From positions 219,620 through 283,619 of the forward strand of contig NZ_JAKKOQ010000007.1 in the NCBI RefSeq assembly GCF_021738965.1: DNA of 64,000 bases, read 5' to 3'. The stretch is from Gordonia zhenghanii (GTDB lineage: Bacteria; Actinomycetota; Actinomycetes; Mycobacteriales; Mycobacteriaceae). The notes below the pieces were generated by a model that saw only the letters and a program-made list of their open reading frames with translations, was not told the origin of the DNA and ran no database searches. Of the stretch, positions 1 through 9,461 are shown piece by piece (within the stretch, counting starts at the first letter, position 1; the number at the start of each line of letters is the position of its first letter). Position numbers and translations under genes: made by a program.

Positions 1-779
1 TCGCCCAGTTCATCGACGACACCGTCCGTGAGCTCGCGGAGCTGATCGACACGGCGCGCGCCGAGCTCGCCGCGGGCACACATGCTCAGCGCCGCGCCGC
101 GGTCGCGCTGGTGCTCGAGGGTGCACCGATCGCCAAGGATCGGGCCGAGCGTCAGTTGCGCTATCGGCTCGACGGGCCGCATACGGCGCTGGTGCTGATC
201 GGCGATCCGAGCACGCCGCCGGAGGAGCTCGAGGCGACGTGCGAGTCGATCATGGACGCGAGCGGCGTGACTCGGCGGCTCGTCGTGGTCTCAGGAGCGT
301 CGGAGCTGTGGGTGTGGCTGCCGACGGCCGACGTCGTCACCGGCGACGTCGAGGCGACGCATCCCGGGGTCCGCGTGGCGATCGGTTCGGCGGCCGACGG
401 CCGGGACGGGTTCCGCACGAGTCACTTTCAGGCGCTCACCGTCCGACGGTTGTTGCGGCGCTCGCGGTCGTCGAGACGGGTCGCACGATACGAGCAGGCC
501 CGACTGGTCGCGTTGCTCGGCGACGACCAGTCGGCTGCCGACGAATTCGTCGCGACGACGCTCGGCGAGTTGAGGACCGCCGAGGAGCAGGTTCTCGTGT
601 GCGTCCGCGAGTGGTTCGCTGCCGGATGCCGCGTCAGCGAGACGGCGGCCGCCTTGTTCACACACCGCAATACGGTCCTGCGTCGCCTGGCACGTGCCGA
701 GTCCCTGCTCCCGACCCCGTTGCGCGAGAACGCAGTTCACATCGCCGTCGCGCTGGAACTGCTCGACTGGGCTGCGTGA
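1..779 (+). CDS. PucR/CdaR-type transcriptional regulator, 3' part
   Basis: The reading frame is open to the left edge, so the N-terminus lies outside the window. The last 60 residues form a PucR-type C-terminal helix-turn-helix: after a segment beginning LGELRTAEEQVL come the recognition region AALFTHRNTVLRRLARAE and an ELLDW end. PucR/CdaR proteins are activators that sense small molecules through N-terminal domains, but no ligand can be inferred here. It converges on prpR with only 51 bp between the stop codons, so it is probably not part of the propionate cluster. Family assignment is firm and target genes are unknown. Confidence 0.8.
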   Translation, partial: AQFIDDTVRELAELIDTARAELAAGTHAQRRAAVALVLEGAPIAKDRAERQLRYRLDGPHTALVLIGDPSTPPEELEATCESIMDASGVTRRLVVVSGASELWVWLPTADVVTGDVEATHPGVRVAIGSAADGRDGFRTSHFQALTVRRLLRRSRSSRRVARYEQARLVALLGDDQSAADEFVATTLGELRTAEEQVLVCVREWFAAGCRVSETAAALFTHRNTVLRRLARAESLLPTPLRENAVHIAVALELLDWAA

Positions 780-830
780 GGCGTCGCTGTTCCAGTCGAT
801 CGAGCGAGTCGAAGCCGCATCGACCAGGCT

Positions 831-2228
831 TTACGCGGGCCGGTAGGGGACCGAGTCGCTGACGAGTTCGTCGATCGCGATGCCGTGTCCGAGCATCGGG
901 AACGCACGCTGCGAACACGCAGGGCGGTCGCAGACCTTGCACCCGGCGCCTATCGGGACGACCGTGCGCGGATCTGAGAGGTTGATTCCCGTCGTATAGA
1001 CGAGTTCGTCGGCGTGCGCGAGATCGCAGCCCAGCCCGATCGCGAACTCGCCGGTCGTCGACAGGTGGCTCCCCGCCGCGATGTCTGTGGTGCGCGCGAG
1101 CCAGAAGTACTTGCGGCCGTCGGGCATCTCGGAGACCTGTGTGTGAATGCGTCCTGGCATCGAGAACGCGTCGTGTACCACCCAGAGTGGGCAGTTGCCG
1201 CCGACGCGCGAAAAGTGGAACGCCGTCGCGGACTGTCTCTTGGAGATGTTCCCGGCGCGATCGACCCGGACAAAAATGAAGGGGATCCCGCGATCGCCGG
1301 GACGCTGCAGCGTCGACAGTCGGTGACAGACCGTCTCGAAACCGACTTCGAACCGTCGTGCCAGCAGACCCACGTCGTAGCGCAATTCGCGTGCCGTGGA
1401 CGCGAACAGGCCATAGGGGAGGACGAGTGCACCAGCGAAGTAGTTCGCCAACCCGACCCGTAAGACTGCTCGAGACGTTTCGGCGACCGTTGAGGCGGCG
1501 ATCAGAGCGTCGATCTGTTCGGCGTGCGACAGCAGCGCCAACTGGGTAGCCAGTTGGAATGCGCGCTGGCCGGCGGTGAGGCGTCGCGCCAGCGTGACGG
1601 TTGCCGACTCCGGATCGAATCGCCGTTTCGCCGTCGACGGATCCGTCGACGAGCCGATCGTGACCCGGATCCCGTAGACGTCGTCGAGGTGCTGCGCCAA
1701 CTGCAGATCGAGGCCGCCGACCGTGAACCCAGCATCGATGAACAGATGCTCGGCAGCGGTGTCGAGTTCGGTGATGTGGTTCCGGCGGTCGTAAAAATAG
1801 TCCCGGACCTGTTCGAATGGAGTCATCGGGACATCGGGAGGTGCAGTGTCGGCGGACCGCTGGTCCTCGAGCGCGGTCGTCGCCGCAGTGAGCCTGCGAT
1901 TCAGGTTCACCAGTGTCCGCCCGACCGATGGCATGCGGGAGACGAGTTCCGTGATCTCCGCGCGGTCGGCCGATTCGCCGTGTGACAGGAGAGCGTCCGC
2001 GACATCGGCCGACAGCCGCGCGTCTCCCGAGTCGGCGAAGAAGTCGGCGGGCAGGTCGAACGCGGACGTGAGATTCAGCAGGACGGACACCGTGATGGGG
2101 CGGTGGTCGTTCTCCAACTGATTCACATACGTCGTCGACAGGTCGACGCGCCGAGCGAGGGCCGCTTGACTGATGCCGAGATCGGCGCGCAGTCGGCGTA
2201 GTCGCGCGCCGACATAGGTCTTCGCCAT
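831..2228 (-). CDS. prpR: PrpR/RamB-type regulator of propionate metabolism
   Basis: This 465-residue protein has an N-terminal XRE helix-turn-helix (about residues 8-65, with LGISQAALARRVDLSTTYV), an IrrE-like middle region (about 140-240) and the short-chain fatty acyl regulator C-terminal domain (about 300-460). Cysteines 430, 433 and 438 lie in a GAGCKVCDRPACSQRAFP stretch; mycobacterial PrpR is reported to bind an Fe-S cluster and acyl-CoA ligands, so these are plausible ligands. The ATG at 2228 (MAKTYVGARL) is chosen because the DNA-binding domain begins right after it; further in-frame starts upstream would run into the operator region. It is divergent from prpD, as Rv1129c is from prpDC in M. 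tuberculosis. It probably activates prpDBC in response to propionyl-CoA-derived signals. Confidence 0.88.
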   Translation of the reverse strand: MAKTYVGARLRRLRADLGISQAALARRVDLSTTYVNQLENDHRPITVSVLLNLTSAFDLPADFFADSGDARLSADVADALLSHGESADRAEITELVSRMPSVGRTLVNLNRRLTAATTALEDQRSADTAPPDVPMTPFEQVRDYFYDRRNHITELDTAAEHLFIDAGFTVGGLDLQLAQHLDDVYGIRVTIGSSTDPSTAKRRFDPESATVTLARRLTAGQRAFQLATQLALLSHAEQIDALIAASTVAETSRAVLRVGLANYFAGALVLPYGLFASTARELRYDVGLLARRFEVGFETVCHRLSTLQRPGDRGIPFIFVRVDRAGNISKRQSATAFHFSRVGGNCPLWVVHDAFSMPGRIHTQVSEMPDGRKYFWLARTTDIAAGSHLSTTGEFAIGLGCDLAHADELVYTTGINLSDPRTVVPIGAGCKVCDRPACSQRAFPMLGHGIAIDELVSDSVPYRPA

Positions 2229-2252
2229 GCGTGTGACAATACCGCACTCAGC

Positions 2253-2337
2253 ATACGCAACATACGCAGAATGCGCCGATCTCATCCGCATAAATACGCA
2301 TCTGCCAGGTCTTTCATTGGTAATTATGTTTTGCGTA
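2253..2337. promoter_or_regulatory. Repeated ATACGCA boxes in prpR/prpD divergent promoter
   Basis: The heptamer ATACGCA occurs at 2253-2259, 2262-2268 and 2294-2300, with an inverted relative (TGCGTA) at 2332-2337. The first two are spaced 9 bp apart. They lie between the start of prpR (2228) and prpD (2348), where a PrpR-type regulator would be expected to bind. Assignment as the PrpR operator is inference from position and repetition; the core differs from the TTTGCAAA-like core that I recall for RamB/PrpR in other genera. Confidence 0.5.
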
Positions 2338-2347
2338 CGGTGCAACT

Positions 2348-3850
2348 ATGATCAACCACGAAGTACACACACGTCGCAGCGCAGACGAGTTCCCCATCGA
2401 GGAGCACCTCGCGTACAAGATCGCTCAGGTCGCCGTCGATCCGGTCGAGGTACCCGCAGACACGGCGGAGATGATCGTCAACCGGATCGTCGACAACGCC
2501 GCCGTGAGCGCGGCGTCCGTCGCTCGCCGTCCAGTGACGAGCGCCCGTCGCCAAGCGCAGGCGCGGCCCCTGGAGAACGGCTCCACCGTGTTCGGAATCG
2601 ACGGTCGGTACGCGCCGGAGTGGGCCGCGTGGGCCAACGGTGTCGCCGTACGTGAACTCGACTTCCACGACACGTTCCTCGCCGCCGAGTACTCGCATCC
2701 CGGGGACAACATCCCGCCGCTCGTCGCCGTCGCGCAACGGACCGGTGCGAGCGGCGCAGATCTGATCCGCGGGCTGGCCACCGCATACGAGATCCAGATC
2801 GATTTGGTTCGAGGAATGTGCCTGCACGAGCACAAGATCGATCACGTCGCACACCTCGGACCGTCGGTCGCGGCGGGTATCGGCACCATGCTGGGCCTCG
2901 ACGTCGACACCGTCTACCAGGCGGTCGGGCAGGCGCTCCACCTGACGACCGCGACGCGGCAGTCGCGCAAGGGCCTCATCTCCAGTTGGAAGGCGTACGC
3001 GCCGGCACACGCGGGCAAGATCGCCGTCGAAGCCGTCGACCGTGCGATGTGCGGCGAAGGCGCCCCGGCTCCCATCTGGGAGGGCGAGGACGGCGTGATC
3101 GCTTGGCTGCTCGGCGGCCCTGATGCGCGCTATACGATTCCGCTTCCCGGCCCAGGCGAGGCCAAGCGCGCGATCGGAGACAGCTACACCAAGGAGCACT
3201 CGGCCGAATATCAGAGCCAGGCGCCGATTGATCTGGCCCGACGGATGCGCGACCGCATCGGGGACCTCGACCAGATCGCGTCGATCGTCCTGCACACCAG
3301 CCATCACACGCATTATGTGATCGGCACCGGATCGAACGACCCGCAGAAGTTCGATCCCACCGCCAGCCGTGAGACGCTCGACCACTCGGTGATGTACATC
3401 TTCGCGGTCGCACTGCAGGATGGCGACTGGGATCACGAGCGCTCGTACGCGCCCGAACGGGCCGCCCGGGCCGACACCGTCGAACTGTGGAACAAGATCT
3501 CGACCGTCGAAGATCCCGAATGGACGCGCCGCTACCACTCGGCCGATCCGAACGAGAAGGCGTTCGGTGCGAGAGCCGTCGTCACCCTCAAGAGCGGCGA
3601 GGTCATCGAGGACGAACTCGCGGTTGCGGACGCCCATCCGCTCGGCGCCCGACCGTTCGCCCGGGACCAGTACCTCGGGAAGTTCGCTCGCATGGCAGAC
3701 GGAGTCGTCGACCCCACCGAGCAGGCTCGGTTCACGGCTACCGCCACCGGACTGTACGGACTCGGCTCCGACGACCTCGGCGGCCTCAACGTCCGGGTGC
3801 TCGACGAGGTACTCGCCTCCGCACCCGAGACGGGCGAGGGCATCCTCTGA
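2348..3850 (+). CDS. prpD: 2-methylcitrate dehydratase (MmgE/PrpD family)
   Basis: This 500-residue protein of the MmgE/PrpD family converts 2-methylcitrate to 2-methyl-cis-aconitate in the methylcitrate cycle, a cytosolic iron-independent reaction. The family signature is seen around residues 205-235 ([17 protein letters not shown]) followed by [15 protein letters not shown], and the length is typical. It is the first gene of prpDBC; its TGA overlaps the ATG of prpB by one base (ATGA), indicating translational coupling. Expression is probably driven by the divergent prpR promoter with its ATACGCA boxes. Neighbouring prpB and prpC make the assignment secure. Confidence 0.92.
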   Translation: MINHEVHTRRSADEFPIEEHLAYKIAQVAVDPVEVPADTAEMIVNRIVDNAAVSAASVARRPVTSARRQAQARPLENGSTVFGIDGRYAPEWAAWANGVAVRELDFHDTFLAAEYSHPGDNIPPLVAVAQRTGASGADLIRGLATAYEIQIDLVRGMCLHEHKIDHVAHLGPSVAAGIGTMLGLDVDTVYQAVGQALHLTTATRQSRKGLISSWKAYAPAHAGKIAVEAVDRAMCGEGAPAPIWEGEDGVIAWLLGGPDARYTIPLPGPGEAKRAIGDSYTKEHSAEYQSQAPIDLARRMRDRIGDLDQIASIVLHTSHHTHYVIGTGSNDPQKFDPTASRETLDHSVMYIFAVALQDGDWDHERSYAPERAARADTVELWNKISTVEDPEWTRRYHSADPNEKAFGARAVVTLKSGEVIEDELAVADAHPLGARPFARDQYLGKFARMADGVVDPTEQARFTATATGLYGLGSDDLGGLNVRVLDEVLASAPETGEGIL

Positions 3851-4773
3851 TGACGGGGCAGACGTCCGGCCTGTTCAGTTCGGTTGTGAGCGACGCGGAC
3901 AAGCGCGCGGCGCTGCGCGCCGGACTGACGTCCGGCGATCTGCAGCGGTGGCCGGGAGCGTTTAGTCCGCTTGTCGCGAAGGTCGTCGCCGACGCCGGCT
4001 TCGAAGGCGTGTACGTCTCCGGTGCCGCCCTGGCCGCGGATCTCGGCTTGCCCGACATCGGGCTGACGACCCTCACTGAGGTCGCCGCGCGCAGTGGATC
4101 GATCGCCCGGGCGACCGACCTCCCGACGCTCGTAGACGCCGACACCGGGTTCGGCGAGCCGATGAGCGCTGCCCGCACCATCACAACGCTCGAAGACGCT
4201 GGGTTGGCGGGCTGCCATTTGGAAGACCAGGTGAACCCGAAACGGTGCGGCCACCTCGAGGGCAAGGATGTGGTTCCGACCGAGGACATGGTGCGGCGCA
4301 TCGCCGCAGCCGTCGGTGCGCGACGCGACCCGAACTTCATCGTCTGCGCGCGCACCGACGCCCGCGGTGTTGAGGGTTTCGACGCCGCCGTCGACCGAGC
4401 GAAGGCCTACGTCGACGCGGGCGCCGACCTCATCTTCACCGAGGCGCTCGCCGACGAGAAGGAGTTCGAGACCTTCCGCAAGGCCGTCGACACCCCACTG
4501 CTCGCCAACATGACCGAGTTCGGAAAGTCGGACCTGCTCACCACCGATCAACTGCGCAACCTCGGATTCAACGTTGTGATCTATCCGGTCACCACGCTCC
4601 GGCTGGCGATGGGCGCCGTCGAATCCGGGCTAGCCGCCATCGCGGAGACCGGAACGCAGGCGGGCCAGCTCGACGCCATGCAGCACCGGGCCCGCCTCTA
4701 TGAGTTCCTTCGCTACTCCGATTACAACGCCTTCGACCAGAACCTGTTCACGTACACCCGATCTGGGAAGTGA
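3850..4773 (+). CDS. prpB: Methylisocitrate lyase
   Basis: This 307-residue member of the isocitrate lyase/PEP mutase superfamily cleaves 2-methylisocitrate to pyruvate and succinate. The signature NPKRCGHLEG contains the active-site cysteine, and DADTGFGEP is the metal/substrate-binding strand. The start is the ATG overlapping the prpD stop; a longer in-frame extension would lie wholly inside prpD. M. tuberculosis uses Icl1 for this step, so a dedicated PrpB is a difference from that organism. prpC starts 3 bp after its stop codon. Confidence 0.93.
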   Translation: MTGQTSGLFSSVVSDADKRAALRAGLTSGDLQRWPGAFSPLVAKVVADAGFEGVYVSGAALAADLGLPDIGLTTLTEVAARSGSIARATDLPTLVDADTGFGEPMSAARTITTLEDAGLAGCHLEDQVNPKRCGHLEGKDVVPTEDMVRRIAAAVGARRDPNFIVCARTDARGVEGFDAAVDRAKAYVDAGADLIFTEALADEKEFETFRKAVDTPLLANMTEFGKSDLLTTDQLRNLGFNVVIYPVTTLRLAMGAVESGLAAIAETGTQAGQLDAMQHRARLYEFLRYSDYNAFDQNLFTYTRSGK

Positions 4774-4776
4774 CCC

Positions 4777-5901
4777 ATGACCACAGAAACCACCCCCACC
4801 GTCTACAAAGGGCTCGCCGGGGTCGTCGTCGATACGACAGCCGTCTCCAAAGTGGTGCCCGAGACCAACTCGCTGACCTACCGGGGCTACGCCGTGCAGG
4901 ACCTGGCCGCGAACTGCTCGTTCGAGCAGGTCGCCTACCTGCTCTGGTACTGCGAACTCCCGACCGACTCCCAGCTGGCACAGTTCACGCAGCGTGAGCG
5001 GGCCAGTAGACGGCTCGATCGATCGGCTCGGTCGGTGCTCGCTCGGACGCCGGACACCTGCCATCCGATGGATGTCGTCCGCACGATGATCAGCTATCTC
5101 GGGACCGAAGATCCCGACGAAGACGCCGCCGATCCGGCGACGCTGATGGCCAAGGCTCAGCGGATGTTCGCCATCCTCCCGACGATCGTCGCAGCTGACC
5201 TGCGGCGGCGTCGTGGGCTCGATCCGATCGAGCCGCATCACGGACTCGGCTACGCCGAGAACTTCCTGACGATGTGCTTCGGCGAGACCCCGGACCCGGT
5301 GATCGTCCGCGCATTCGAGAAATCCATGGTCTTGTACGCCGAACACAGTTTCAACGCGTCGACGTTCTCGGCCCGCGTCGTCACGTCGACTGGATCGGAT
5401 ATGTACAGCGCCGTCACCGCGGGCATCGGCGCGCTGAAGGGGTCGCTGCACGGTGGAGCGAACGAGGCCGTCATGTACGACATGATCGACATCGACACTC
5501 CCGACCGCGCTCGCCCGTGGCTGACGACCAAGCTCGACGCGAAGGACAAGGTGATGGGCTTCGGCCACCGCGTCTACAAGAACGGCGACTCGCGCGTTCC
5601 CACCATGTACGACGCGCTGGTCGAGGTGTCCGAGTATCTCGGGAACGACAAGTGGCTGCGAATCTACCGCGAACTCGAAGACGAGATGACCTCGCGTACG
5701 GGAATCCTGCCTAACCTCGACTTCCCGACCGGCCCCGCATACCACCTGATGGGCTTCGACATCGGGGCGTTCACGCCGATCTTCGTGATGAGCCGGATCA
5801 CCGGGTGGACGGCTCACATCATGGAACAGGCCGCGTCCAACGCACTGATCCGTCCGCTGTCGGCCTATAACGGGCCGCAGCAGCGCAGCGTCCCGGCCTG
5901 A
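4777..5901 (+). CDS. prpC: 2-methylcitrate synthase
   Basis: This 374-residue citrate-synthase-fold enzyme condenses propionyl-CoA with oxaloacetate. The three catalytic regions are present: GSLHGGANEAV (His), KVMGFGHRVYKNGDSR (His) and NLDFPTGPAYHLMG (Asp). The short length (about 370-380) and the position in prpDBC favour methylcitrate synthase over a housekeeping citrate synthase; some members accept acetyl-CoA too. It starts 3 bp after prpB and is followed 59 bp later by pyc, which can supply its co-substrate oxaloacetate. Confidence 0.92.
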   Translation: MTTETTPTVYKGLAGVVVDTTAVSKVVPETNSLTYRGYAVQDLAANCSFEQVAYLLWYCELPTDSQLAQFTQRERASRRLDRSARSVLARTPDTCHPMDVVRTMISYLGTEDPDEDAADPATLMAKAQRMFAILPTIVAADLRRRRGLDPIEPHHGLGYAENFLTMCFGETPDPVIVRAFEKSMVLYAEHSFNASTFSARVVTSTGSDMYSAVTAGIGALKGSLHGGANEAVMYDMIDIDTPDRARPWLTTKLDAKDKVMGFGHRVYKNGDSRVPTMYDALVEVSEYLGNDKWLRIYRELEDEMTSRTGILPNLDFPTGPAYHLMGFDIGAFTPIFVMSRITGWTAHIMEQAASNALIRPLSAYNGPQQRSVPA

Positions 5902-5960
5902 CGCGAATCTCTCTCGCAGCCCGACTGGGGTCAACCCCACTGAAAGGACCGAACGACACC

Positions 5961-8900
5961 ATGTTCGCCAAAGTACTGGTCGCGAACCGAGGTGAGATCG
6001 CAGTGCGAGCCTTCCGGGCCGCCTACGAACTTGGGGCGGCCACCGTTGCGGTCTATCCGGAGGAAGACCGCAACTGCATCCACCGCGGAAAGGCCGACGA
6101 GTCGTATCGGATCGGCGAGACGGGCCGTCCCGTGCAGGCCTACCTCGACGTGGAGGAGGTTATGCGCGTGGCGCGTGAGTGCGGTGCCGACGCGGTCTAT
6201 CCCGGATACGGCTTCATCTCCGAGAACCCGGAACTCGCTGCAGCCTGCGCTCGAGACGGCATCACGTTCGTGGGCCCGAGCGCGCATGTACTCGACCTCA
6301 CGGGTGACAAACAGCAGGCGGTGACCGCGGCGCACGCGGCGGGCCTGCCCGTCCTCACCGGTTCGCAGCCGTCGTCGGACGTCGCCGACCTGCTGTCGGC
6401 AGCGGCGGACATGGTGTTCCCCGTGTTCGTGAAAGCGGTCGCCGGTGGAGGCGGGCGTGGGATGCGGCGGGTCGCCGACATCGCGGACCTGCCGGAGGCG
6501 ATCGGTGCGGCGTCTCGTGAAGCGGCGTCGGCATTCGGCAATCCGACGGTCTTCCTGGAGCAGGCCGTCGTCAATCCTCGTCACATCGAAGTGCAGATTC
6601 TCGCTGACACCGAGGGAAACGTCGTTCACCTCTTCGAGCGTGATTGCAGCCTCCAACGGAGACATCAGAAGGTCGTCGAGATCGCGCCTGCGCCCGACCT
6701 CGATCCCGCGCTCCGTGAGAAGATCTGCGCCGACGCCGTCGCCTTCGCGAAGCAGATCGACTACAGCTGCGCCGGCACCGTTGAGTTCCTGGTCGACGAG
6801 CGTGGACAGCACTTCTTCATCGAGATGAACCCGCGCATTCAGGTGGAGCACACAGTCACGGAGGAGATCACCGACGTCGACCTCGTGGCCGCACAGCTGC
6901 GAGTCGCCGCCGGAGAATCGCTCACTGACCTCGGACTGAGTCAGGAATCCATCGTGATCCGCGGTGCCGCATTGCAGTGCCGGATCACCACTGAGGACCC
7001 GGCCGACGGTTTCCGGCCCGCGACCGGACGCGTCACCTCGTATCGCGCGCCGGGTGGAGCCGGTGTCCGACTGGACGGGGCCGCCGCACTCGGCAGCGAG
7101 ATAACCGGTCACTTCGACTCGATGCTCGTCAAACTGACCTGTCGTGGATCAGATTTCGCGACCGCGGTCCGCCGTGAGCGCCGTGCGCTCGCCGAGTTCC
7201 GGATACGCGGCGTCACCACGAACATAGGGTTCCTCCAGTCGGTTCTCGACGATCCGGACTTCCGTGCCGGCCGGATCACGACGTCGTTCATCGAGGACCG
7301 GCCGGACCTGGTCACTGCTCGTCCGTCCGACGACAAGGGCACCAAGCTACTGTCGTATCTGGCCGACGTGACGGTCCACCAGCCGTACGGTCCGTTGCCG
7401 ACGCCGGTGGACCCCCATACCAAGCTGCCGGTACTGACCCGAGAAGAGTTGCGGAGCCCTCGGGACGGTTCACGACAACGTCTGTCAGAACTCGGACCGG
7501 AGGGATTCGCCGGTGCCCTCCGTGACCAGCGACCGCTCGCGGTCACCGACACGACCTTCCGCGATGCACACCAGTCGTTGCTGGCGACACGGGTGCGGAC
7601 GAGCGGACTCTCGGTCGCCGCGCCCTACGTCGCGGCCACGACGCCCGAACTGCTCTCGATCGAGTGCTGGGGTGGTGCGACCTACGACGTCGCTTTGCGG
7701 TTCCTCAAAGAAGACCCGTGGGATCGCCTGGCGCGGTTGCGAGCAGCCGTCCCGAACATCTGTCTACAGATGCTATTGCGAGGGAAGAACACCGTCGGGT
7801 ACACGCCGTATCCGACGGAGGTGACTGCCGCGTTCGTTCGGGAGGCCGCCGACACCGGAATCGACATCTTCCGGATCTTCGACGCGCTCAACAGCGTGGA
7901 CGCGATGCGTCCGGCGATCGACGCGGTGCGGGAGACCGCGACGACCGTCGCCGAAGTCGCGATGAGCTACACCGGTGACCTGTCGAGTCCGGGCGAGAAC
8001 GTATACACCCTCGACTACTACCTGCGTCTTGCGGAACAGATCGTCGACGCAGGCGCACATGTGCTCGCGATCAAAGACATGGCCGGCCTGCTCCGCCCGG
8101 CAGCAGCTCGAACCCTGGTGTCGGCGCTCCGCGAGAATTTCGACCTGCCGATACACGTGCACACCCACGACACTCCGGGCGGTCAACTCGCGACGTATCT
8201 CGCGGCGTGGGAGGCGGGTGCGGACGCAGTGGATGGCGCCAGCGCAGCGCTCGCGGGCACAACGAGCCAGCCGTCGCTGTCGGCGATCGTCGCTGCCGCC
8301 GAGAACACCCCGCACGATACCGGGATCTCGTTGAATGCGGTGTGCGCGATGGAACCGTATTGGGAGGCGGTCCGGCGCGAGTACGCGCCGTTCGAATCGG
8401 GAATCCCGGCGCCGACTGGGCGGGTCTACCGGCACGAGATACCGGGCGGCCAATTGTCGAATCTTCGCCAGCAGGCGATCTCGATCGGGGTCGGCAATCG
8501 TTTCGAAGCGGTCGAGAACGCATATGCCGCCGCGAACGAACTACTTCTGCGTCCGGTCAAGGTGACACCGTCGTCGAAGGTGGTCGGAGATCTGGCGATC
8601 GCGTTCGTTGCGCAAGGGGCGAGCGCAGAGCAGTTCGCGGCTGACCCGTCGGCGTACGACATCCCGGACTCGGTGATCGGCTTTCTGAACGGTGAGCTCG
8701 GCGAGCCGGCCGCAGGCCGGCCGGAGCCGTTGCGGACGTCGGTCCTGGCTGGACGGGCTCGGCGCAGCCCGGACCCTGAACTGACTGCCGACGATCTCGA
8801 ATCGTTGACGACTCCGGGGCCGATCCGTCGGGACGTGCTCAATCGTCTGCTGTTTCCCGAGCCGACTGCCGACTATCACAGTCATCTCGAGACGTTCGGC

Positions 8901-9350
8901 GACACCTCTCGGCTGCCCGCACATCAGTTCTTCTACGGTCTCCAACCGGGATTCGAGCACCGAGTGAAGCTGCGTCCCGGGGTCGAGTTGTTGATCTCGC
9001 TCGAGGCGGTCAGCGAACCCGATGAGACGGGCCTGCGGACGGTCTTGATGACAGTCAACGGACAGTTGAGGTCGGTCTCGGTCCGTGACCGGGGGGTGGA
9101 CCCGGCAGTCGCCGCAGTGGAGAAGGCCGACCACAACGACCCCAAGCAGATCGCCGCACCGTTCGCAGGCGTCGCAACGGTGACGGTCGGGGTCGGCGAG
9201 GCGATCGCGGAGGGCGGAACCGTCGCGACGATCGAGGCCATGAAGATGGAGGCATCCATCACGAGCGCGGTTGCGGGCACGGTGTCTCGTGTGGTGCCCG
9301 CCGGCGCGACGGAGGTGGCGTCCGGCGACCTGTTGGTAGAGCTGGCGTGA
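5961..9350 (+). CDS. pyc: Pyruvate carboxylase
   Basis: This 1129-residue biotin enzyme carboxylates pyruvate to oxaloacetate. An N-terminal biotin carboxylase ATP-grasp region (about 1-450, glycine loop VAGGGGRGMRRV, metal site FIEMNPRIQVEHTVTEE) is followed by an HMGL-like carboxyltransferase domain (about 530-800, starting VTDTTFRDAHQSLLATR) and a C-terminal biotinyl domain with the modification site EAMKMEAS (Lys1095). Length and order match the classical single-chain enzyme. A purine-rich site (GAAAGGA) precedes the ATG. It is co-directional with prpDBC at 59 bp, so read-through from the propionate operon is plausible; pyruvate from PrpB would be its substrate. A strong hairpin follows. 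Confidence 0.94.
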   Translation: MFAKVLVANRGEIAVRAFRAAYELGAATVAVYPEEDRNCIHRGKADESYRIGETGRPVQAYLDVEEVMRVARECGADAVYPGYGFISENPELAAACARDGITFVGPSAHVLDLTGDKQQAVTAAHAAGLPVLTGSQPSSDVADLLSAAADMVFPVFVKAVAGGGGRGMRRVADIADLPEAIGAASREAASAFGNPTVFLEQAVVNPRHIEVQILADTEGNVVHLFERDCSLQRRHQKVVEIAPAPDLDPALREKICADAVAFAKQIDYSCAGTVEFLVDERGQHFFIEMNPRIQVEHTVTEEITDVDLVAAQLRVAAGESLTDLGLSQESIVIRGAALQCRITTEDPADGFRPATGRVTSYRAPGGAGVRLDGAAALGSEITGHFDSMLVKLTCRGSDFATAVRRERRALAEFRIRGVTTNIGFLQSVLDDPDFRAGRITTSFIEDRPDLVTARPSDDKGTKLLSYLADVTVHQPYGPLPTPVDPHTKLPVLTREELRSPRDGSRQRLSELGPEGFAGALRDQRPLAVTDTTFRDAHQSLLATRVRTSGLSVAAPYVAATTPELLSIECWGGATYDVALRFLKEDPWDRLARLRAAVPNICLQMLLRGKNTVGYTPYPTEVTAAFVREAADTGIDIFRIFDALNSVDAMRPAIDAVRETATTVAEVAMSYTGDLSSPGENVYTLDYYLRLAEQIVDAGAHVLAIKDMAGLLRPAAARTLVSALRENFDLPIHVHTHDTPGGQLATYLAAWEAGADAVDGASAALAGTTSQPSLSAIVAAAENTPHDTGISLNAVCAMEPYWEAVRREYAPFESGIPAPTGRVYRHEIPGGQLSNLRQQAISIGVGNRFEAVENAYAAANELLLRPVKVTPSSKVVGDLAIAFVAQGASAEQFAADPSAYDIPDSVIGFLNGELGEPAAGRPEPLRTSVLAGRARRSPDPELTADDLESLTTPGPIRRDVLNRLLFPEPTADYHSHLETFGDTSRLPAHQFFYGLQPGFEHRVKLRPGVELLISLEAVSEPDETGLRTVLMTVNGQLRSVSVRDRGVDPAVAAVEKADHNDPKQIAAPFAGVATVTVGVGEAIAEGGTVATIEAMKMEASITSAVAGTVSRVVPAGATEVASGDLLVELA

Positions 9351-9387
9351 GAGCCGTCGCCGCAGCCTGAGATATCGCTGTACAACA

Positions 9388-9433
9388 TCAATGCGTCTTA
9401 GCAGCTTGGGCCCAGGCTGCTAAGACGCATTGA
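9388..9433. terminator. 18-bp perfect hairpin between convergent pyc and metE
   Basis: Left arm 9388-9405 (TCAATGCGTCTTAGCAGC) is the exact reverse complement of 9416-9433, with a 10-nt loop that is itself nearly self-complementary (TGGGCCCA). It lies 37 bp after the pyc stop and 28 bp after the metE stop. There is no U-run, as usual for high-GC actinobacteria. It most likely acts as a bidirectional terminator. Confidence 0.75.
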
Positions 9434-9461
9434 GTGTGTGACGACCGAACTGAGGGTGCGG

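Noticed and set aside
2229..2345. 39-residue N-terminal extension of prpR
   Set aside because: It would run through the ATACGCA boxes and the promoter; the helix-turn-helix begins right after the internal ATG at 2228.
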